Assembly: GCA_020161395.1 (NCBI GenBank)
Contig: JAIUOE010000008.1
Coordinates: 1-64,000, forward strand
DNA from: Bacteroidota bacterium
Lineage (GTDB): Bacteria > Bacteroidota > Ignavibacteria > Ignavibacteriales > Ignavibacteriaceae
Length of the DNA: 64,000 nucleotides
Direction: 5' to 3'
Positions 16,090 to 26,455 of the stretch are shown here, piece after piece; positions within the stretch are counted from its first letter, which is position 1, and each line of letters opens with the position of its first letter. The translations under genes were made by a program, and so were the position numbers. The notes beneath the pieces are model-generated. The model was given only the letters and a program-made list of their open reading frames with translations, was not told where the DNA came from and did not search any database.

Positions 16090-17880
16090 TTACTCAGTGA
16101 ATTTTAATATTCCATCCGTGTTTAGCCACAAAGAACCTTCCAGATCTATAGTAATATTGTAGATCGGATAAAACCCAATTGCTGAATTAGAACTATTATA
16201 GACAGTCCAGTTGGTTCCGTCAAATTTTGAGAGAGAAACCTTCGGTAGTAATTCGTCACTTGCGGTAGCAATCCACTGGTTCCCTGTTTTATCAAATGCA
16301 ATAGCAGTTACATTTTTATCGGGTAATCCGGAATTAGAATAATTCAAGAAGGTCCAATTTCTGCCGTCAAATTTAGCGAGTCCTTTATCACTTGTACCCA
16401 CCCAAAGATTATCCTTATCATCAATTGCGAGGCAACGGGTAAACCCATCTGAAACTTTGTATTCAGTCCACGAGTTACCTTTCAATCGAGCAATACCATC
16501 AGCCATCATAACCCATTTGTCCCCTCTTCTGTCTATCCAAATGTAAGAGAAATTATAGCCATAATTGATGTCTTCTTTCCTGTAAACAGTCCAATTTGCT
16601 CCATCAAATTTGGTAAGTCCACTTTCTGTACCAATCCATTTATTACCTTTTTCATCAATCTGAATGGACCTTATGGTTGTATCGGGTATTCCGGAATTCA
16701 ATGTTTTGTATACCTTCCAATTCTTACCATCAAACACAGCGAGCCCGTTTTGTGTACCAACCCATTTATTATTTTGCTTATCTACTGCCAAAGATGTAAT
16801 AGCATTGGATGGCAATTCTGAGTTCAATTTGGTGTATGTAGTCCACTCTTTACCGTCGTATCTTGTAAGTCCACTTTCAGAACCAAACCACTTGACTCCT
16901 TCATTATCGACCAAAATTGACGAGACGAAATCTGGAGGCGCACCCGAGTTAGACATTTCGGAGATTGACCAGTTTGATTCATCAAATCTTACAAGCTTAC
17001 CATCCACAGTTCCAACCCATTTAACATCGTTTTTATCGATCATAATATAATTAAAAGCCCCGTGAGAGAGACCGGAGGACGGTTTATAGTTGTGCCACTT
17101 TTTTCCATCAAATTTCATAAGCATAGTATCTGTACAGCTCCATATACCACCATTAAGATCTATTGCGATGGAAGAGGAATGAGTTGTCTCATTTAAAAAG
17201 GGAGATGCGTAGGAAACCCATTTTTTGCCATTAAATTTTTCCAGGCCATTTTTTGAAGCAATCCATATGTAACCGTTCTTATCTATATGTAATGTGCTTT
17301 CGGGATTTCCTTTAAACGCAATCCATTTTTTGCCATCAAATTTTGCGATACCCTCATTACCTCCAATCCATACAAAGTCTTTGTTATCAATTGCAACTGA
17401 ATGGATTTGATTAACAGGCGGATCCCCGTCTCTTTCAAAGAATGAAATCAATCTATTTCCATCAACTTTGTATAACCCGCTCCAAATTGTGCCAATCCAG
17501 ACAGTTCCTTTTGAGTCGATTGCCATGGAGGTTACAAAAGTCGAATACTCATCAGAATAAAGACTCCAATTTTTATTATCAAATTTGGCTACTGAACCAC
17601 CGAATGTGCCAATCCATTTGCTACCTTTTTTATCAACACAGATTGATGTGACATGATTTTGAGGCAAACCTGAATTCGCCCTGTTATAAAATAGCGATTC
17701 CCCGGTCACTTTATTGAATCTGACAAGACCACCGCTTGTTCCAACCCACAACAAATCGCCCTCCTCGGCGATTGCATTGACACTTCCGGCATGTGAGTAA
17801 TTAATCCACTTAAGGTTTTGGGCAGAAATTATTACGGTTAACAAGAAAATGGAAACCATAAAAAAGTAAAAAAATCGCAT
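16090..17880 (-). CDS. Secreted Reg_prop-type beta-propeller protein, copy 1
   Basis: The 596-residue protein has a signal peptide (MRFFYFFMVSIFLLTVIISA). The rest is about a dozen repeats of some 40-45 residues, each with a core like KFDGKNWTVY followed by IDKKGNKWIGT. These are the two-component-regulator propeller (Reg_prop) repeats known from hybrid sensor periplasmic domains. Here there is no membrane helix, kinase or DNA-binding domain, and no recognisable T9SS tail; the protein ends shortly after the last repeat. A soluble periplasmic or secreted propeller is likely, ligand unknown. GGAG stands about 7 bases before the ATG. It is a tandem paralogue of the 18484-20289 gene, and both are visibly more A/T-rich than the polysaccharide genes. 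Confidence 0.8.
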   Translation of the reverse strand: MRFFYFFMVSIFLLTVIISAQNLKWINYSHAGSVNAIAEEGDLLWVGTSGGLVRFNKVTGESLFYNRANSGLPQNHVTSICVDKKGSKWIGTFGGSVAKFDNKNWSLYSDEYSTFVTSMAIDSKGTVWIGTIWSGLYKVDGNRLISFFERDGDPPVNQIHSVAIDNKDFVWIGGNEGIAKFDGKKWIAFKGNPESTLHIDKNGYIWIASKNGLEKFNGKKWVSYASPFLNETTHSSSIAIDLNGGIWSCTDTMLMKFDGKKWHNYKPSSGLSHGAFNYIMIDKNDVKWVGTVDGKLVRFDESNWSISEMSNSGAPPDFVSSILVDNEGVKWFGSESGLTRYDGKEWTTYTKLNSELPSNAITSLAVDKQNNKWVGTQNGLAVFDGKNWKVYKTLNSGIPDTTIRSIQIDEKGNKWIGTESGLTKFDGANWTVYRKEDINYGYNFSYIWIDRRGDKWVMMADGIARLKGNSWTEYKVSDGFTRCLAIDDKDNLWVGTSDKGLAKFDGRNWTFLNYSNSGLPDKNVTAIAFDKTGNQWIATASDELLPKVSLSKFDGTNWTVYNSSNSAIGFYPIYNITIDLEGSLWLNTDGILKFTE

Positions 17881-18483
17881 ATAATCTCCGATAAAAATTG
17901 TAAAACAGATTTTAATTTATACTGTCATTTAAATTGGTGATGATCATATAAGATTCAGCGATTTTCAGAAAAACATCAGGATATTGACCATAAATCTCAC
18001 CACTATTCTACCGAAATATAAGAAATTACCTATGAATTATGGCAACATATATATTTTGGAATATCCATTTGGAGTAACCATTTCACCTTAGAGCAGTTCA
18101 CTATTTATGAATTCTGTTTTATATAGAGAATAGATGAATGTACCCTCGTATTCCCAGTTGTCTAAGAGATGTGATAGATCACCGCTAAATCACTCCCTGG
18201 ATGTTAGACTAATTGACACAATATCAGTAAGTTTAAACTCAGCAGGCATAAAAAATTACTCTGAGCTGATGCGAGTGGATGAAAATATTTATCCCGAGAT
18301 GTTGGATTTCACAAAAAAACAAAAAGGTCGTGCCGAATGTCGTTTTGTCCGCAACTGGAATCCCCGCTGCTGATATACAAAAAGCCGCTCCATAGCAGTT
18401 GATGAAATTGGTGTCAACTTTAGAGAATGGACTTATTTTTAAGAAAGTTAAATATTGAATATACAATGTTTACCCGCTTAATA
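17881..18483. other. Intergenic region between the duplicated Reg_prop genes
   Basis: The first 180 or so bases (17881-18060), with a further partial match to about 18130, are nearly identical to the DNA upstream of copy 2 (20290-20530) and should carry the copy 1 promoter. The remainder to 18384 is unique and A/T-rich. An 80-codon plus-strand frame at 18134-18373 has no coding character that I can support. 18385-18430 is the 3' hairpin of copy 2. Confidence 0.5.
18385..18430 (-). terminator. Terminator-like hairpin after the second Reg_prop gene
   Basis: On the minus strand AGTTGA pairs with TCAACT, followed by GGAGCGGCTTTTTG. The core (GTTGATGAAATTGGTGT on the plus strand) is shared with 15991-16036; the outer stem has decayed. 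Confidence 0.4.
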
Positions 18484-20289
18484 TTATTCAATAAATTTTA
18501 ATATTCCATTCGCGTTTAACCAGAGCGAACCATCTTGGTCTACTGTTATCTTAGAGATATCGCCGGATCCAATTGCGGAATTTTCACTATTATAAACCGT
18601 CCATTTTATTCCGTCAAATTTAAAAAGTTCAGTATCACAACCCATTGAACAAAAAAGTGTGGCAATCCATTTGTTACCTTTTTTATCAACTGCAATCGTT
18701 GTGACGAAAGCATCAGGTAACAATGAATTGGAAGAATTAAAATAGACCCAATTATTTCCATCAAATTTTGCGAGACCTCTTGCTGTCCCCACCCAAATAT
18801 TATCCTCGTTATCGATTACAAGACAACAGGGATACCCTTCAGAAATTTTGTATTCAGTCCACCCTTTGGGTGTTAATCTCGCGATGCCACTCTCTGAGAG
18901 TGTCCATATATCGTCTTTGCTATCGATACAAAGACTCCGGTAAGAATAGTCATTACTTTTAATGAACATTTTATAAACAGTCCAATTGGTGTCATCAAAT
19001 TTGGTAAGCCCCTTCTCAGTCCTCAGCCATTTATTACCTTTTTTATCAATTGCAATTGCCAAGATGGCGGTATCAGATAATTTAGAATTCAAGGTATTGT
19101 AAACCTTCCAATTCTTTCCGTCAAATCTGGCGAGCCCATTTTGTGTACCTACCCATTTACTATTTACTCTATCCAAAGCCATACAGGTAACAACATTAGA
19201 TGGTAACATTGAATTATCTGTTGTATAATTAGTCCACTCTTTGCCGTCGAATTTGGTTAGTCCTTTATCGGTACCAAACCATTTAATTCCGTCAAAATCT
19301 GCTAAAATTGAGGACACAGAATTTGAAGGTAAACCGGAATTAGAGACATTGAATACCGACCAATTAGATTTATCAAATTTAAGAAGTTTACCATCCCCAG
19401 TCCCAACCCATTTTATATCGTCTTTATCAATCATAATGCTTGTAAAATCTGCATGCGACAAACTTGAATTGGTCGAATTGAATTTCGTCCAGTTTTTACC
19501 GTCAAATTTTATAAGCACCTTACCCGATATGCTCCAAATATTCCCATTCTTATCCGTCGAGAATGAAGAGATTCGAAAGTTAGTTTCTTTCGAATATGGT
19601 GCCTTGTGGAAAGTCCATTTTTTTTCATCAAATTTAGCAAAACCACTATTTGAATTGATCCATTTATCACCTCTTTTGTCGATAAGCAAAGAACCATAAG
19701 TATCTGTAAAATCGGTTGAATTAATGATGTATTTTGTCCACCTACTACCATCGTATTTCGCAATATAGGTTTTGTTCCTAATCCATAGGTTGTCATTTTT
19801 ATCAATTTCAAGGATAGTGGCCCCACCATCCAACAAATCATCTTTTTGAATATCTGGACATGCGACTAGTATGCCCCCTACAACTTCTTTTAATCCGGAT
19901 GCAGCACCAACCCACGCTGTTCCTTTCGAATCTATGGCAACAGAAGTACGGGTAAACTCTCGAAGGAAATAAGCTCTCCAGTTTGTATTATCAAATCTCG
20001 TTACTAAACCAGTTGAGCAAATCCATTTGTTACCTTTTTTATCAATACGGATTGAAGTAATATTATCATCAGGCAGCCCCGAATTCGCTTTATTATAAAA
20101 AACCGTCTCTCCGTTAATTTTGTTGAATCTGACCAGACCAGCACCTGTTCCAACCCACAACAAATCGCCCTCCTCGGCGATTGAGTTGACATTACCGGCA
20201 TGTGAGTAATTAATCCAATTCGGTTTTTGGGCTGAAATTATTACGGTTAACAAGAAAATGGAAACCATAAAAAAGTAAAAAAATCTCAT
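18484..20289 (-). CDS. Secreted Reg_prop-type beta-propeller protein, copy 2
   Basis: The 601-residue protein shares its signal peptide and first 35 or so residues almost exactly with copy 1, then diverges to moderate similarity while keeping the Reg_prop repeat pattern (e.g. GLTKFDGKEWTNYTTDNS, MALDRVNSKWVGTQNGLA). Like copy 1 it ends right after the last repeat (GILKFIE) and has no sorting tail or membrane anchor. Divergence inside the blades but not at the N-terminus or upstream DNA suggests either relaxed or diversifying selection on the propeller faces, or recent conversion of the 5' part. It is divergent from the restriction operon. Confidence 0.8.
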   Translation of the reverse strand: MRFFYFFMVSIFLLTVIISAQKPNWINYSHAGNVNSIAEEGDLLWVGTGAGLVRFNKINGETVFYNKANSGLPDDNITSIRIDKKGNKWICSTGLVTRFDNTNWRAYFLREFTRTSVAIDSKGTAWVGAASGLKEVVGGILVACPDIQKDDLLDGGATILEIDKNDNLWIRNKTYIAKYDGSRWTKYIINSTDFTDTYGSLLIDKRGDKWINSNSGFAKFDEKKWTFHKAPYSKETNFRISSFSTDKNGNIWSISGKVLIKFDGKNWTKFNSTNSSLSHADFTSIMIDKDDIKWVGTGDGKLLKFDKSNWSVFNVSNSGLPSNSVSSILADFDGIKWFGTDKGLTKFDGKEWTNYTTDNSMLPSNVVTCMALDRVNSKWVGTQNGLARFDGKNWKVYNTLNSKLSDTAILAIAIDKKGNKWLRTEKGLTKFDDTNWTVYKMFIKSNDYSYRSLCIDSKDDIWTLSESGIARLTPKGWTEYKISEGYPCCLVIDNEDNIWVGTARGLAKFDGNNWVYFNSSNSLLPDAFVTTIAVDKKGNKWIATLFCSMGCDTELFKFDGIKWTVYNSENSAIGSGDISKITVDQDGSLWLNANGILKFIE

Positions 20290-20774
20290 ATAATCTCCGA
20301 TAAAAATTGTAAAACAGATTTTAATTTATATTGTCAATTAAATTGGTGATAATCTTATAAGATTCAGCGACTTTCAGAAAAACATCAGGATATTGACCAT
20401 AAATCTCACCACTATTCTACCGAAATATAAGAAATTACCTATGAATTATGGCAACATATATATTTTGAAATATCCATTTCACCTCAGAGCAGTTCACTCT
20501 TTATGGATTCTGTTTTATATAGAGAATGGATAATCAGGCCCACATATTACAAATGGTCTCAGAAATGTGATTATAACAAAGTCCACACTTCTGATTTGAT
20601 GACTGATTTTTATAAGTCAAATTTCTAAGGTCACAATCGGTGACCTTTAAGAATCGCTTTTTCTGCCCGGAACATGTTAATAAAAGAAATTAAACCTGTA
20701 ATTTGCTTTTGGTGTAGTTTGGATATTCCGACAATATTCATAATTTAGCAGAATCTAAATTATTGAATTTTATT
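20290..20774. promoter_or_regulatory. Divergent region between Reg_prop copy 2 and the restriction operon
   Basis: Bases 20290-20530 repeat the DNA upstream of Reg_prop copy 1. The remaining 245 bases up to the hsdR start are unique and A/T-rich and should hold the hsd promoter. I see no clear operator palindrome and no control-protein gene. Confidence 0.4.
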
Positions 20775-23585
20775 ATGAACGAAGCTAAAACGCGCCAGGA
20801 TATAATTGACCATCGGCTCGCCAAAGCCGGTTGGAATGTAAACAATCCTGCCCAAGTCAAAAGAGAACTGGATATAAAGATCAAAAGCCCGGATTCCGTA
20901 CAGGAAGATGGGCATGTGTATGACGGGCATCGTTATGCTGACTATGCTCTTCTCGGTGATGACGGTTATCCTTTGGCGGTCGTTGAAGCAAAAAAATCCT
21001 CCCGTGATGCAAGAATTGGTCAGGAACAGGCAAAGCAGTACGCAAAAAACATTCAGGCTCAACTAAAAGGTAAACTGCCGTTTGTTTTTTACACCAATGG
21101 CAATGACATCTATTTCTGGGATACTGAGAAATACCCTCCACGCAAAGTTTATGGATTCCCTACAAAAAAAGACCTTGAAAGGTTATCGTTCCTGCGGGAA
21201 CATGAAAAACCTCTCTCCAAAGAACTTATAAATACTGAGATTAGTGGCAGACCTTATCAAATTGAGGCGATCCGTTCGGTATTTGAAGGTATCGACCACG
21301 CAAGAAGGAAATTTCTTTTGGTTATGGCAACAGGAACCGGAAAAACCCGTACCTGTGTGTCGATGATTGATGTTCTCATGAGGACAAACAGGGTGCAAAG
21401 AGTTTTATTTCTGGTTGACAGAATTGCCCTGATGAATCAGGCACTTGATGCATTCAGGGAATATCTCCCCAATGCTCCCCTTTGGCCTCAGAGGGGTGAA
21501 ACCAAATTTGTCACAAACCGGAGAGTTTATGTGACAACCTACCAGACAATGCTTAATATCATTGAAGATGACGATTACAGGCTGAGTCCCTTCTTTTTTG
21601 ATTTGATTGTTGCCGACGAAAGTCACAGGTCAATCTACAATGTTTACAAAAACATATTCGATTATTTTGATGCCCTTCAAACCGGTTTAACAGCCACCCC
21701 AAAAGATGCTCTTGAACGGAATACATTTAAACTTTTTCAGTGTGAAGACGGACTCCCGACATTTGCGTATTCCTATGAAGAGGCATTAAAAAACAATCCT
21801 CCCTATCTCTGCGATTTTGAGGTTCTGAAAATCAGAACGAGATTCTTAAAAGAGGGGATCAGAAAAGAGACAATTTCGATTGAGGATCAAAAGCGGTTAC
21901 TCAAAGCCGGGAAAGAACCCGAGGAGATTAATTTCGAAGGTACCGAAATCGAGAAGAGTGTTACAAATCTTGGTACCAATACCCTGATTGTCAGGGAATT
22001 TATGGAAGAGTGTATAAAAGACGATAGCGGAGTTCTTCCTGGGAAAACGATATTTTTTGCAATGACAATTGCGCATGCACAACGGCTTCGGGAAGTTTTT
22101 GATGACCTCTTTCCCGAATATAAAGGGGAGATCGCAAAAGTAATTGTATCTGAGGACCCAAAAGTTTACGGCAAGGGGGGATTACTCGATCAATTTGTGA
22201 ATAAAAACTTCCCCCGCATCGCAATCAGTGTTGATATGCTCGATACAGGTCTTGATGTCAGGGAACTGGTCAATCTTGTTTTTGCCAAGCCTGTCTTTTC
22301 ATATACAAAATTCTGGCAGATGATCGGACGGGGAACCCGCCTTCTCGAACCAAAAAAGATAAAACCCTGGTGCAAAACAAAAGAGAAGTTTTTGATAATC
22401 GACTGCTGGGGGAACTTTGACTACTTTATGATTGAGCCCGGCGGGGTAACTGAGAAACCATCCATTCCGTTACCCGTCAGACTGTTTTTAACCCGGCTTC
22501 AAAAACTGACTTTGGCTCAGTCGTTAAAAAAGACCCCGATCATTGAAGATTGCATAAACAGGCTGAAAGCTGAAATAGCCTCCTTGCCCCAGAACAATGT
22601 GGTAATCCTTGATGCAAAAACGAAACTTGACCGGATCGACGATAATTACTGGTCAGACCTGACAAAAGAAAAAACCGAGTTTCTGCAGAAGGAGATAGCT
22701 CCCCTGATGCGTACCCGTTCGGGTGAAGATTTTGATGCGATGTATTTCGAATTGAAGGTGCTGTTATATTCAATCGCCAAAATTGATGAAAAACAGGAAA
22801 AGAAGTTAAGAGAGAATCAGCTTTCCGGAACTTCAAAAGCAATAATCGAAATGGTTGCTGATCTTCCCCTGAGTGTAAATGTGGTGGCAAATCAGAAGGA
22901 TCTGATCAATTCCGTCCTGACAGATGGTTATCTGCAAAAAGGGGGTGAACCGGAATTGAATCTCCTGATTGAAAAACTGGGTCCGTTGATGAAGTTGCGG
23001 GACCCCGTAAAACAAAACCAGGTGTCACTCGATCTGGAGGATGTTACACATGAAAAACGATATATCAAGTTTGGTCCCGGTCACGGAAGAATCACCGTGC
23101 AAAAATACCGTGATCGTGTGGAGGCTCTTATCAAAAACCTTGAACAAAAAAATGCCGTGCTTCGCAAGATCAAACTTGGTGAAAGCATTACAGATGAAGA
23201 ATTAAACCAGCTCGCTGCCACCTTACAGGAAAATGATCCTTACCCCACAGAGGAAAATTTACAAAAGGCATATGAAGCACGAAAAGTTAAATTTCTCGAC
23301 CTTATTAAATATATCATGGGGGTTAGTGGATTGGTATCGTTCCCGCAAAAAGTGACGACCGCTTTTGACGCTTTTATTGCCGAACACAATAATTTAACAA
23401 CAAAACAGATTCAGTTTATTCAGACTCTTCAATCATTTATCATTGAAAATGGGGAACTGAGTAAAAAGGATCTGGTATCCGAACCATTCACAAAATTCCA
23501 CAATAACGGCTTTTTGGGATTGTTCGATCATCAACTGCAACAGGAAATTTTACAATTAACGGACAGAATTTTAAACTATGCTTAA
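20775..23585 (+). CDS. hsdR: Type I restriction enzyme, R subunit
   Basis: From the ATG at 20775 the protein has 936 residues. A TTG four codons upstream is an alternative start. The N-terminal nuclease domain has the PD-(D/E)XK residues D56 (YADYALL) and E71-x-K73 (VVEAKK). The translocase has Walker A GTGKT at 187-191, DESH near 281, TGLTATP near 326 and MIGRGTRL near 515, i.e. superfamily 2 motifs I, II, III and VI. A C-terminal region of about 350 residues follows, as is usual for binding the methylase complex. It cuts DNA after ATP-driven translocation when the site is unmethylated. Its last 8 bases overlap hsdM. Confidence 0.93.
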   Translation: MNEAKTRQDIIDHRLAKAGWNVNNPAQVKRELDIKIKSPDSVQEDGHVYDGHRYADYALLGDDGYPLAVVEAKKSSRDARIGQEQAKQYAKNIQAQLKGKLPFVFYTNGNDIYFWDTEKYPPRKVYGFPTKKDLERLSFLREHEKPLSKELINTEISGRPYQIEAIRSVFEGIDHARRKFLLVMATGTGKTRTCVSMIDVLMRTNRVQRVLFLVDRIALMNQALDAFREYLPNAPLWPQRGETKFVTNRRVYVTTYQTMLNIIEDDDYRLSPFFFDLIVADESHRSIYNVYKNIFDYFDALQTGLTATPKDALERNTFKLFQCEDGLPTFAYSYEEALKNNPPYLCDFEVLKIRTRFLKEGIRKETISIEDQKRLLKAGKEPEEINFEGTEIEKSVTNLGTNTLIVREFMEECIKDDSGVLPGKTIFFAMTIAHAQRLREVFDDLFPEYKGEIAKVIVSEDPKVYGKGGLLDQFVNKNFPRIAISVDMLDTGLDVRELVNLVFAKPVFSYTKFWQMIGRGTRLLEPKKIKPWCKTKEKFLIIDCWGNFDYFMIEPGGVTEKPSIPLPVRLFLTRLQKLTLAQSLKKTPIIEDCINRLKAEIASLPQNNVVILDAKTKLDRIDDNYWSDLTKEKTEFLQKEIAPLMRTRSGEDFDAMYFELKVLLYSIAKIDEKQEKKLRENQLSGTSKAIIEMVADLPLSVNVVANQKDLINSVLTDGYLQKGGEPELNLLIEKLGPLMKLRDPVKQNQVSLDLEDVTHEKRYIKFGPGHGRITVQKYRDRVEALIKNLEQKNAVLRKIKLGESITDEELNQLAATLQENDPYPTEENLQKAYEARKVKFLDLIKYIMGVSGLVSFPQKVTTAFDAFIAEHNNLTTKQIQFIQTLQSFIIENGELSKKDLVSEPFTKFHNNGFLGLFDHQLQQEILQLTDRILNYA

Positions 23586-25095
23586 TCAGACTCTAAAATC
23601 ATCAATCAACCGTCTATGGGATAAACTTTGGAGCGGGGGAATTGCAAATCCTCTTACCGCCATCGAACAGATTTCATATCTGCTGTTTATGAAACGGCTG
23701 GATGAACTTGATCTTAAAAAGAAACAGGATTCGGAATTTACGGGCGAATCTTATCAATCCCTTTTTGAAGGTGAAAAAGAGGTTCTCAGGTGGAGCCATT
23801 TTCGACAACTGGAGGGGGGAGAGATGCGCGACCATATTCAAAATAATGTCTTCCCGTTCCTCAAAAAACTGGGGAAAGATGATGCTCCTTTTGCAAAATA
23901 TATGGCCAATGCTGTTTTTATCATTTCGAAGCCGTCCCTCCTGGTTGAAGCTGTATCAATTATCGATGAAATTTTTGAAGAGATTTTAAAGCAACAGATG
24001 GAAGGGCAGGGCTTTCAGGATACACAGGGCGACCTCTACGAGTTTTTACTCTCCGAGATTACCACTGCGGGTAAACTGGGGCAGTTCAGAACTCCAAGAC
24101 ATATTATTCAACTTATGTGTGAACTGGTAAACCCAAAGCTGGGCGACACGATCTGCGACCCGGCAGCAGGAACTGCAGGCTTTTTACTGGGTGCATATCA
24201 ACATATCATCACACAATTTACGAGTGAGCAGAATCAGCAGGTTGACGAAAACGGATTGGTGCGTGGTCTGCTCGGCGACAAACTCACGGATGAAAGACAA
24301 TGGACGCATCTGAAGGAGAAGACTTTTTACGGTTATGATGCCGATGAAAGCATGGTTCGCATCGCTCTGATGAATCTTATGATGCACGGTATCTCAAGTC
24401 CGAATATTGAACAGAAAGATACACTTTCCAAATACTATAATGAGGACGGGATTTACGATGTTATCATGGCAAATCCACCTTTTAAGGGGAGCATTGACAA
24501 GAGAGATATCAACGATTCCTTATCGCTGCAAACCACAAAAACGGAGCTTTTGTTTTTGAACAGAATCATCAATTCCTTAAAAATTGGAGGCAGGGCTGGG
24601 GTTATTGTTCCTGACGGTGTTTTGTTCGGTTCGAGTAATGCCCACAAACAGGCGAGGAAAATGCTACTTGATGATTGTGAACTTCAGGGGATTATTTCGA
24701 TGCCGAGCGGAATATTTAAGCCCTATGCAGGAGTGAGTACCGCCATTTTGGTTTTTGTCAAAGGTGGTACTACTGAAAACGTGTGGTTTTATGACATGCA
24801 GGCTGATGGCTACAGTCTGGATGACAAAAGGAATAAAATTGATGCCAATGATCTGAGCGATATCGTATCAAAGTGGAATTCAAGAACTGAACAAACGGAG
24901 AATGACAGAGGCAGTAAATTTTTCTATGTCGAGAAAGCAGAAATCGAAAATAACGACCTCGATTTAAGCATCAACAGGTATAAGGTTGCAGAACATAAAG
25001 ATGTTGTTTATCAAGACCCGAAGGAAATTTTGGCTAAGATTGAGGCTCTTGAAAATGAGATATTGCTGGGGATTAATGAGTTGAAGAAGTTATGA
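23578..25095 (+). CDS. hsdM: Type I restriction-modification methyltransferase subunit
   Basis: The 505-residue N6-adenine methyltransferase has the N-terminal HsdM helical domain (about 1-140), the segment GQFRTPRHI at 168-176, the SAM-binding motif DPAAGTAGF at 194-202 and the catalytic NPPF at 299-302. With HsdS it forms the modification enzyme, and with HsdR the complete endonuclease. It overlaps hsdR by 8 bp and hsdS by 4 bp (ATGA), so the three subunits are translationally coupled. All key residues are present, so the system looks functional. Confidence 0.95.
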   Translation: MLNQTLKSSINRLWDKLWSGGIANPLTAIEQISYLLFMKRLDELDLKKKQDSEFTGESYQSLFEGEKEVLRWSHFRQLEGGEMRDHIQNNVFPFLKKLGKDDAPFAKYMANAVFIISKPSLLVEAVSIIDEIFEEILKQQMEGQGFQDTQGDLYEFLLSEITTAGKLGQFRTPRHIIQLMCELVNPKLGDTICDPAAGTAGFLLGAYQHIITQFTSEQNQQVDENGLVRGLLGDKLTDERQWTHLKEKTFYGYDADESMVRIALMNLMMHGISSPNIEQKDTLSKYYNEDGIYDVIMANPPFKGSIDKRDINDSLSLQTTKTELLFLNRIINSLKIGGRAGVIVPDGVLFGSSNAHKQARKMLLDDCELQGIISMPSGIFKPYAGVSTAILVFVKGGTTENVWFYDMQADGYSLDDKRNKIDANDLSDIVSKWNSRTEQTENDRGSKFFYVEKAEIENNDLDLSINRYKVAEHKDVVYQDPKEILAKIEALENEILLGINELKKL

Positions 25096-26210
25096 AGATA
25101 GTACACTTTAAATTTGCTGAAATTTTCAACTTTAATAATAAATCAACTTTCAAAGCTGGAGAAGGTTTGGACACAGGTCTTTTCCCATTTTATACTTCAA
25201 GTTCAACATTATCAAAATATCTGAATACTGCTCAATTTAATACCCCAAGTCTGATATTTGGAACAGGGGGAAATGCCAGTATTCACTTCAATGATTCACA
25301 ATTTTCAGTTTCGACGGATTGTTTAGTTGCATACTTAAAACCCGAGTTTACAGATTCTGTTGAAACAAAATTTATATATTATTATCTTTATGGAAATGTT
25401 CATATTCTCGAACTTGGATTTAAGGGAGCCGGATTAAAGCATATTTCAAAGGAATATATAAAAAATATAATTCTCCCAATTTTCCCGATTGAATTTCAAA
25501 GGAATGTTATAAAAATTCTTGATCTGGCTCAATCACTCATTGAAAAACGAAAACAGGCAATTTTGCATTTGGATGATTATATCAAAGCAGTTTTCCTGGA
25601 TATATTTGGGGATCCGGTGAGTAATCCGAAGGGGTGGGGGAAGAAGCAATTAAATGAACTTGGAAAAGTGATTACAGGAAATACACCTCCTCGCGATGAC
25701 CCAACAAACTATTCTCCTCGATTTATTGAATGGATCAAAACAGATAATATTGTTTTGGAAGAGACTTTTATCACACAGGCAACAGAGTATTTATCAGAAA
25801 GTGGTTTATCGAAGGCGAGATTTGTAAATCCCAATTCTATTTTGGTTGCATGTATTGCGGGAAGCATAGAATCGATCGGACGAGCAGGAATCACAGATAG
25901 GAAGGTCTCCTTCAACCAACAAATAAATGCGATTGAACCTAATTCAGACATGAATTCACTATTTTTTTATTGGCTTTTGAAAATGACAAAAGTCCATATT
26001 CAAAATCATGCAACTAACGGAATGAAGCGAATACTAACCAAAGGTGAATTTCAAAAAATTAAATTTATCAAGCCTTCATTTGAAACTCAAATCAAGTTTT
26101 CGTTAATCGTAAACAGTGTTGAATTGTTAAAACAAAAAATGAAATCTCAGCTGCAGGAACTGGAGGACAATTTTCAGGTACAGCTTCAGAGGGCGTTCAG
26201 GGGGGAGTAG
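25092..26210 (+). CDS. hsdS: Type I restriction-modification specificity subunit
   Basis: The 372-residue protein has two target-recognition domains: about 1-140 and about 185-330. Conserved helices follow each, at 142-180 (LDLAQSLIEKRKQAI) and 335-370 (LKQKMKSQLQELEDNF). TRD2 begins with the familiar WGKKQLNELGKVITGNTP. The two halves share little sequence, so a bipartite asymmetric DNA site is expected. No second, silent hsdS or recombinase gene is seen nearby, so phase variation by hsdS shuffling is not supported. Confidence 0.92.
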   Translation: MKIVHFKFAEIFNFNNKSTFKAGEGLDTGLFPFYTSSSTLSKYLNTAQFNTPSLIFGTGGNASIHFNDSQFSVSTDCLVAYLKPEFTDSVETKFIYYYLYGNVHILELGFKGAGLKHISKEYIKNIILPIFPIEFQRNVIKILDLAQSLIEKRKQAILHLDDYIKAVFLDIFGDPVSNPKGWGKKQLNELGKVITGNTPPRDDPTNYSPRFIEWIKTDNIVLEETFITQATEYLSESGLSKARFVNPNSILVACIAGSIESIGRAGITDRKVSFNQQINAIEPNSDMNSLFFYWLLKMTKVHIQNHATNGMKRILTKGEFQKIKFIKPSFETQIKFSLIVNSVELLKQKMKSQLQELEDNFQVQLQRAFRGE

Positions 26211-26399
26211 AATTTTAGTGATGCGGATTAGATTTTATTAAAATTGTTTCAAGCGAAGAGGGAAAAATAAATTGTTTGCAGCTCAACTTTCAAGATTTCA
26301 GAGAAATATTTTCGAAATGGTGAATATCTTAATTAACTAATTATTCCACTTTTTGGTGAACCAGTACAAGCTATTATAAAACCAAAGTTTTCAAAACAA

Positions 26400-26435
26400 G
26401 ACCCAAGAAGTCAATTTTAATCGACTTCAAGGGTC
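26400..26435. terminator. Bidirectional terminator-like hairpin between hsdS and a gene remnant
   Basis: GACCC-AA-GAAGTC pairs with GACTTC-AA-GGGTC around an A/T loop. The minus-strand side is followed by TTGTTTTG. It sits about 20 bp after the stop of the decayed minus-strand gene and 190 bp after hsdS. Confidence 0.45.
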
Positions 26436-26455
26436 CAAGAAAAAAATAAGCCACC

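Larger units (their letters stand above)
15991..20530. repeat. Tandem duplication, two units of about 2.15 kb
   Basis: Unit 1 runs from about 15991 to 18130 and unit 2 from about 18385 to 20530. Each has the order, read on the minus strand: upstream region, Reg_prop gene, terminator-like hairpin. The best-conserved parts are the 180-240 bp upstream and the signal-peptide codons. Unit ends are estimates by eye. Confidence 0.7.

Noticed and set aside
18134-18373. 80-codon plus-strand ORF between the Reg_prop genes
   Set aside because: No ribosome-binding site or recognisable domain; its 5' end lies in the duplicated upstream region where copy 2 has no matching frame.
16090-20289. Reg_prop genes as hybrid two-component sensors
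   Set aside because: Both proteins end right after the propeller and have no membrane helix, histidine kinase or response-regulator domain.
25092-26210. Phase-variable hsdS
   Set aside because: No inverted repeats, second hsdS or invertase gene were found around it.
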